This document shows, in pieces, positions 52,101 through 61,100 of a stretch of DNA of 64,000 nucleotides. The translations under genes and the position numbers were made by a program. Origin of the DNA: Heliocidaris erythrogramma. Lineage: Eukaryota > Echinodermata > Echinoidea > Camarodonta > Echinometridae. The stretch is from positions 27,765,371 through 27,829,370 of the forward strand of contig CM046859.1 of NCBI GenBank assembly GCA_025617745.1, written 5' to 3'. Below the pieces are notes generated by a model. That model had not been told where the DNA came from. It ran no database searches and worked only from the letters and a program-made list of their open reading frames with translations. Numbering within the stretch: position 1 is the stretch's first letter; each line of letters opens with the position of its first letter.

Positions 52101-55100
52101 AGGAATGTGTACATGTACATGTACATGCGTGAATAACAAAATACAGCTTTTTCTCCACATTAAAAAATACACTGACTTCATGTTGAGTATGATATACAGT
52201 ATATCGTCTGTTTGGAGCTAGAAGGGCGTTAACTCATATACTTTATCACAGAGTTAACACCCTTCTGGTTCCCAGCAGACGATATTGTACATTTTTCTTT
52301 AAAAAAAAGTAGTCCCACATTACATACTAACTCTGAGTATATACACTCATTTTCATGTTGTCCATTTTTGTACTACATGTAAATGTATCTAAGTTGTGAA
52401 TGCAGCCTGCAGTGTTCTTTTTTTTCCTCGCTTGCTGAATGAGATACATTATTTCAGATCATATTACATATACAGTGTACATTTACATGTAGATGTACAG
52501 TTAACAACAAAATTATTCATACCCCTTGGAAAATTATAGTTTTTTGCATTTTTCCTAAAAATGAATGGTTAACTGAATTTAATTTGCACATCACTTGAAT
52601 ACATTTAGTTATCATCTGCAAATGAATGCTGTTTCTGGTTTCACCTCATTTGCATAACAATAGAAAAGGTGAATTATCCAAACTGGGTGATGTTCAAAAT
52701 TATTCATACCCTTGGTGATCTATTGACTTTGTCAATTAGTATGAATCCAGTCCTTGTGATTAATGCTCGTAACACTTTCTTCACACTGTCACAATGCTTC
52801 TGGAGGTCTCTACTGAGATATCAGGCCAATACCTGGTCTCCAATGGCCCAATCTCCTTGAGGATGTTGTCCACACATGGTCTTCAGGGGATTCGATGGAT
52901 TTAAAGCAGATTTTGTGTTTGCAGGTGGTGTAGTTTTAGACGTCATGAGGATAGGACTATGATATTGATATTTTCGTTAATATTCCTTACATTTTAATGG
53001 CAATTCTGTATCTAAGTTGAAACATTTAGCACTCTTCCTGGAGAGACTTCCCTAGAGGCATTCACTGTTGCACTGTCATGGGAAGGTATTTCCTGATACT
53101 TTTGTTCCATTATTATTAAGAATGTTTAGGGAGGCCATGGTAGTTGTCTAAAGGTTGGATGGTGCCAATTTTATCAGTTTATTCAGTTACACTGATTGAC
53201 ACATTTTTGATATGGACACCTGCAAGTGGGTACTCTAGTGAAGCTTAAAATACTGATCTTTATGTTCCAGTGCACTGTCAAAGTGGTAGCATTTTGTGCA
53301 CTGCAGCTGGTAACATGGAGGGCATATGGTATAAATTTGGTTTACATTCATTTTGATATCAAGGATTGTAGCTTTCATACCAAAGATACAAAGAATATAC
53401 CATATGAAGATTGATATACAGTAACAGTCAATGTGGGATGTGTATGGTACTCAAAGGTTACATACTGTTATTCATGGTGACCTGACGTTAGAGTCATGCA
53501 ATGACTTTAATATCACCAACATGGCCTTCCTGAGCACTCTGATTAAGAATGGGGCCAATGAATAAAGGTGAACCCTCCCACAGGCAGTGCAAAAGGGAAG
53601 GGCTCTTCAGGAATGGTGCTTTGCTTCATAAGTAGATACAGAATTTTCATTAAAATGCATGGAATAAATGACCGAAAATTTCAATATCATAGTCCTGTCA
53701 TCATGAAGTCGATAACTGCATCACCTGTAGGACACAAAATCTAATGAACTCCCTGAAGGTCAGGTGAAGGCATGTGTGGACACATCCTCAAGGAGATTGA
53801 GCCATTGGAGAACAGGTACTGGCCTGATATCCCAGCAGAGACCCCTCCGGAAACCTTGTGACGGTGTATTAAAATAAAGTGAATTACAAGCATTAATCAC
53901 AAGGATCGGATTCATACTGATTGACAAAGCCAATAAATCACCAAGGGTATGAATAATTTTGAACATCGCCCAGTTTGGATAACTCACCTTTTCTATTGTT
54001 ATGCAAATGAGGTGAAACCGGAAACGGCATTCATTTGCAGATGATAACTAAATGTATTCAAGTGATGTGCAAGTAACTTCATTTAACCATTCATTTTTAG
54101 GAAAAATGCAAAAAACTAGTATTTTCCAAGGGGTATGAATAATTTTGTTGTTAACTGTATATGTATTTCCTATTGCTGCTTATATGACTATTGTGTAGTT
54201 ATCATACACTATTATGTAATATTTCACTTTCTAGGCAGTGACAAGAATTTGGAGAAATTAAAAGAAATTTAAAAAAAATCACTCTCCTACATGTACCAAC
54301 ATTTGAAATAATTCTATACACTGTAAATTTGTAAAATACTATTGATAAGTATTTCAGACAGTATTTTGTATGATTCTACTTCTGAATCTTAGAAGAACTT
54401 GTATATGTGCAAGCTTTTTGAACTACAAAAGGGAACTAGAGGATAAAAATCACTCTCCTACCAACCTTTGAAATAATTCTGTACCCTGTATTAAAATACA
54501 AAACAATTTATGAAGATTTCAGACACGAACGAAAAAAAAGGAACCAGAGGATAAATGATCATAGATCTTAGTACTCAGAAATTCCAGAACATAAGTGTAA
54601 CTGAATTAGATTATTTTGTAGAACTTAAATCCCAAATTATTGACAATGAGATTAATCGATAGCCTTGTTTTTGGCAGCTGCAGGGCATATGATAATTTCA
54701 AGAATTTTTCTTTCATATCACATATCATTTCTGAAAAAGAAAGTAATGTCAACCAAATACTTGCAATTCTAAGGCAGTATGAAATTGACAGATATTCTCT
54801 TTTCCTTCTCTCCTGTGGGATTGCAGAAGTCAACTCAATGGCAGATGGAACCGAGGACGACAACCTGGATGACTTCGAGGACGAGATGGATGAGGAGCAT
54901 GATCGCCATGACAACAACAGCCTCATCAACTCCATAAGCTACGTGTACCAGAAGGCAGAGGAAAGGAGCTATGACCTCATCCCCGATGCTCACAGTCGGA
55001 GAGGTAGCTCTGAGGAATCTGTGATGGGTAGTGAGGAGGAGGAGCTGTCACCCCTATTTGTCATGTTGGGATGCTCTGTCAAGCTCAAGAACAATGTGGG

Positions 55101-58100
55101 ACACCGCAGTGTCAGGACCATTCCAACTTGTTTAGGTGAGTTTGTGTGGCCAGTTTTTCAGAGGAAGGAATTAGATACTGCACAAGAGCATAAACTTTGG
55201 CGCCAGTCTCGGCTTCCTCCTACCAGAAATTATTTATTCATGAATTCAATAATGTGTTTATATTTGTATGTATATTTGATCACCATCTACTCTTGTAGCA
55301 ATGCAATTAAGATTTATTGTCCTGGGTTCCATTAACCCCAGGTTGTATTGCATTTTTTTTCTGTGAATACTTGAGAGCCCGAAGGGTGTTAACTGATAGT
55401 ACTGAACATAACGATCATGCTTTCTTCTAGCTCTCAGCACATAATATATCCTCACCGAATAGAGTTTAGTGAGGATTCACCTAAGCAAAAATAAGATAAT
55501 AGATGTCCTGAAATTTTGATGTCAAGATCTGATGCTTTTCAGCCTGCAAAGAGGTTGGGTTGATGGGTCACGCTTGACACTGCATTAATACTTTGTTCTT
55601 GATATGACCTACAGGTGACCTCATCAGCTGTCTGGAATCCCAACCCTCTGAGGAGATCAACCTGAATGACCTCTCTGTGACCCTCGACCTCATGTGCCTG
55701 TCACTGCCCGCTGACCTGGACTACCCGCCGGAGGTCGGCGACATGGACGATGAGGATACTTACCGAGGGGTCTCTTTTACGGAGCACTCGCCTCCGACTT
55801 CGCCCCATCCTGATCATCAGCTATTGAGGGCAAACACTCTTTCCACATCGGATGCTGGAGAGTGAGTTATCTACGTCGTAACCAGAAAAAATTGTTGTGT
55901 CCCAACTATAAAGGATATGTATTTCTGCTCATCATCATGTTGAGTCATCGCACTACTTTTTCCCAGTGCCTAGTTTTACTGCCACATGTACGACTATTAT
56001 AAAAAAGTGATTTAGGCTCCACCATTTTCGTAGCAACATTTATACTGGTGTTATAAGTGTCTGTTAAGCATACTTGTTCATGTATCTCCAGGAATAAAAA
56101 TTACAAATTGATGGAATGTTAGTTTGTACTCGGCAAGAACTTCATGTTGAAAATTGCTGTGTTTCTGCTCTTTTGTTTTGATTTGATGAGGTCATGTTTT
56201 CATAGAGCAATGTTTTAAAGAGTACTGGTGCATTTAGTCTCCAATACTTAAAGATGGTTGTCTCAACATGTACTTCATGTATATACATTTACCAAGAAGT
56301 GTGTACAGTTTTTGAAAGCTAATATTCAATTATTCAAAAGAATGTTTCCATGTTTGATTTTCTCCTGCAGGCTAGTCAATGATATGATGGAGTTCTTGGG
56401 GGCCCTACCTGATGGACAAAAGAAGGCCATTGATGATACAGAAAAAGAGGTAACTTGTAATCTATACCCTATCGATGCTAAAGTGATACTTGCTTCTGGC
56501 ACAATAATGAGTGATTTGTATGTGCAGACTGCGTACATTCTCTTCACCTTCATAATTGATACACAGTTATATGTGCATGTAGCTGCTGAAAAGTAGGTTT
56601 AGAGCAAGAAGGTCATTGTCTTCCCACACGTCTTTCTTCTACTTACAGGTGAAGTGGCTGTTGAGAGATGAAATTGTGTCGGCCATGTTGCACATCAAGC
56701 GTGTTACCGTGGCAACCCTCGAGATGGTTGCCCAGCATGTGGAAGATTCTCGGGACAAGCCAAACTGCAAGGCGGAGGAGCTTGCTCTCCAGTTTGTCTT
56801 TGGACCGGAGCACAGCCTGGCAAAGTTCACCAGTGTGAGTTCTCACATTTTATACTACTTCTGTTATATTTTATCATTTCTACTGTTGTTACTGGCCCGT
56901 ATTCTTGAAAGCCGCCCAACTTTAAGCCCAGGCTTAAACCCCGCCTAAGTGCGTAGATTTAGTAAAGCGAATTATGGAGTGCCAAATGTCACACTCATTT
57001 TTAATCAACAAATAACCATACTTCTGTAACTAAATGCAAATACAAAAACTTGTTGCGATCAAATTGATTTCTGATGCTCATTTCACACCGAAAATAATTT
57101 TTTTACATAAATATAGTGTTTTATTATGGGACTTAGGGGTTGCCAAATGGCCTTCCATAAATCAGCGGCCTAAGGTAAGCCAGGCTTAACTTTCGAGAAT
57201 ACAGGCCATTATTATTTATTGAATTATTTAGTCTGTTTTTCATACGGTGTATCCCCATCATCTCCTGGGGGGGGGGGGGGGGTCCTCTTGAAAGAAAGAT
57301 GAAACAACAGTATGGAAGATGTTCATCATCGTGGTGATATAATAAGGAGAGAAGAATTTGATCTGTTGTCTCACGATGTAGCAAAATTAGGAGAGATGCA
57401 CAAGTTAAGCCAAAACCAAAAACTCTGTTTGCTACATCGTGAGACAACAGATCAAATTCTTCTGTCCTTAAAGATAAAACACATTGTGATAACAATGTAT
57501 AAAGAAAGAAAACTGACAGGTTTACTAAGGTGGTACTTATGAATTGCAAACATGAAATTTATTGTCTATGCATTTGCTAATGAAATTGGAGGAAACGATC
57601 GACCTTTTGGATATGTTAGAAGTCTTGTGACCATTAGACACTTCAAATCTACATGTATGTAAAGAATGGAATGCAATTCTCATAAAAGTACAATAAATTC
57701 TGATATTATGGCAAAACTCTTGTCGTCTTGTACTTGTAGATATGAATGATTAACAAAGAACTTGTTTTCCACTTGAGAGTGGTTTTTTTTTTTTTGGGGT
57801 TGGTTGCAAATTTTCTTTGTCCTGTGTTTACATTCGCAAGAACTTTGTGTATTACATTTCAAGTAAACACTTCTTGTGTGGCCGTAGAGTACCAAAGATT
57901 TGTATCTGTTGTGTTAATCCAAAGGAAATTGTTATTACCTTGTGATTTGATACAGGAGTTTGAGAGGCTGAGCATCCCCAAGCATCAGTTCTGCAAGGTC
58001 CAGGACTACTGGTACCTGTCCTTAGACCAGCTCCATGCAGAGACCCTCAGGAAAGGCCAGGCCCTGAAGACGGCTCTGGAGTCCTATAACAACCAGCTCC

Positions 58101-61100
58101 AGCAGCAAGGCCAGGACCCGACAGGAGAGGGTCAGAAGGGAGATGGGTCTAGCAAGGATGACCAAGGTGAGATGTTTGGAAAGAGTAATATTGTTGAAGA
58201 GTTATTTGTTTTTCATATGGCAGTATGTTTTTTTTTTTTTGTTGTTTTTGTTGTGTTTTTTTTTTGTTTTTTTTTTTTTGGGGGGGGGGGGGTTGACATA
58301 TAACTGGTGTTTTATTTCAAACAGTAAATTAGGGATCAGGAGGGGATTTATATTAAAAATGAATACCAATCATTAATAAGCATGTAGTTGATGCTAATAG
58401 GAAGGACATGAAGATGTCTTAAAGTAGACTAATTGCGTTCAATACCATAATTTTTAGTTTTTTACCTGTAATAGGATTGAGCTATACACTGTAGTTAAAA
58501 CTTATCTACCCTAATTGTCTCCTGTAGTCTTCGCAGATAGACGCAACATATCAATATCTCTTCTTCTATTGTTTCTTGGGAAATGTGACCATTGTCTTAA
58601 GATTTTCCTCTCTCTTTCTAGGTTTGATCATACCAACTACCACCATCATCTACACCCCACCATCCCCTGAGAAGCATGCGGTCAAGAGGACCGGCAAGGA
58701 GGGTCAGGGAGAGGTTAACCCTCAAGGGGTGCAATTAGAGGCCAGTGATGACTCCCAGGTACACTATTGATACCTTCCTCAGTTTGATGGGTCGTGGCCC
58801 CATCTGATAAAGAGTTGCAATCGACCCGAATCGATCGCAAACTTCATATCAATCTCAAATTGAGTTCCAGATCAATCACAACTCTTTATAAGATACATGT
58901 ATGGCCCTTGATTGCATTTAAAGATTCAATTTCAAGATACATGTAATGCTCGCATCCTAAATATCATCAGCATTATAGCTTTTCTTATGAAGTAAACCCT
59001 AACTACAAGTAATTTGCTGCAGATAAATTATGTTGTTATGGCCATAGACAGACACGGTAAAGAGGAATATTGCACTCAAAGTGTTTTGTTTTCTTCTTTA
59101 TGTCTACATATCCCGCTACCAGCATCTTCAAATATTACAAGACCTGTATTTAAAAAAATGTTTTTCTCATCTATTAAGGGCAAGACTTCCAAAGTTAAGG
59201 ATGAAGGCTCAGGGAATGTAGGTGACATTGAGGTTGGTGTTGATGTCACACAGGAGATAGAAGATGTGGAGGACGAAGCAACTCTAGAAGGTGCAACGAT
59301 CATCGAGGACGATGCCGAAGTCCATACCAAGGCTGAGAATGAAGAGGAGGTGTCTAACACAACCAGTGCAATAGTTGAGGATGTTGCTAAGCAACGAGAT
59401 GAAGAGGTTGATTTGGAGGATCAAGGTGATGAGGGAGAGGTGGAGAAGTCGGAGGATCAGGAGAAGGAGTCCAAGGAAGAGGTGGAGGAGGAGGAGGAGT
59501 CAGAGGTCAGACCTAGGCATGCAGAGGATAACATCTCAAGGAGCAGTGGTAGTTCTATACAGGTAATCTCCTAAATTGTAATTCTTTTCACTTCCTACAG
59601 AAATGGACAATGTGTTCTGATCTTGTGTATATTTCTATTGACTATTGAGCAACTAATTGTCGTTAAAATACTCTGCTTTGGCACTTTCATCCTTTCTCAA
59701 GATAATTGTCCTCATTTGTCACTGTACAGAGAGTACATGTACATGTATATTTGAAAATTTTGTTTTAACTTAGTTAATCAATGGTGGTCCTACATTTACA
59801 TGTCTAGGAATGCTAGGAATATCGTGTATGTACATCATGCATAATATCATACATCATGTGCATGATATAAATCCAGCATATAACATATATTTTGTTTGAA
59901 GATGAGGTCCATACAGATCTGAAATCATGTAACAATTATTGTCATGTCTTTCCCAGGTCCTATCAGAAGAAACTTTGCAAGAAGACGCCACCAACCTGCT
60001 CATCAGTGAAGCAACCATCCAGCTAGGCATGGATGAAACCGATAACGTGGGCTTCCAGCGTTTCCATGGTGACAGTAAGGATGGCATCAGTCAGGAGGAT
60101 GAGGAGATGTTCAGCGGGGAGGGGTCTGAAGGAGATAACACCCTGCGGATGACAAGTACTACCAGCTTTGAGGTGCTGACAAGGATAGGGGACGATGATT
60201 CCATCATCGGGGAGACTGAGATTGAGTTGGATACTCCAACAAGTACACTGCCAGGTGAGAAATACATGTAAAATGATAGCAAGCTTTCAAGTCGTCACAG
60301 CGAACATTTTCTTCATTGAGTGAAACTACTCTGAGGCATCCGCGCACTCGTGAACTCCGCAGAATTCTCTGACAGGAATTGCAGTCTGTTCATGTCATTG
60401 TTAAAAAAATGATAACTGTTGTTAGCAAAATAATTCTTAAAGGACAATTAACCCCACATGATATTCTAGATGCGGTATTGTCTGCTACGTCTTTCCATGG
60501 AGGCTGCCATTTTGTGCATGACACGGATCATTAGGTACCATATGCATTGATAATAGCCTACCTTTACAACAGATACGTCGCTTTGTTCTGATTTTATTAC
60601 GATTGTTATTGGCCATGGGCCTAGATAATTGACGACCCATGAGTTCTAATAGCCATCCTGTAATGCAGATTCCTCGCTTTGTTTTGGTATTGTTACGATT
60701 GTCTCCGTCCTTGACGTCAATTCTCCGTCTCCACGTACAGAAAGTATATTTTTATGAACAAATTAAGACCTTTTAAAAAATATATAAAACTAAACTTACA
60801 TTTCAGAATATGTGACTATATCTAATATATATTTGTCCTCTAAAAATCAATTACAAGTTAACGATGAAGGAAATATTACTTGGGATGAAAAATATTTTTG
60901 TGTACACATAAAGTAATGGCAGCCCCCTTATTATTGCTAGCAGACAATAACTTGGCTGGAAAATAGTGATTTATATCTATATCCTGTGTTTTTACATGAA
61001 ATTGCATGTATCAAATAAGAGGCATATACTACACCATTCAAAATAAGCTAATTCATACGCTGAGGTTAATTTCCCTTTAATCTGTAATTTTTTGTTAGAA

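Noticed and set aside
59014-59178. Upstream extension of exon 36 to 59024
   Set aside because: Frame is open but hydrophobic and unlike the acidic linker; the AAG acceptor at 59178 was preferred with reduced confidence.
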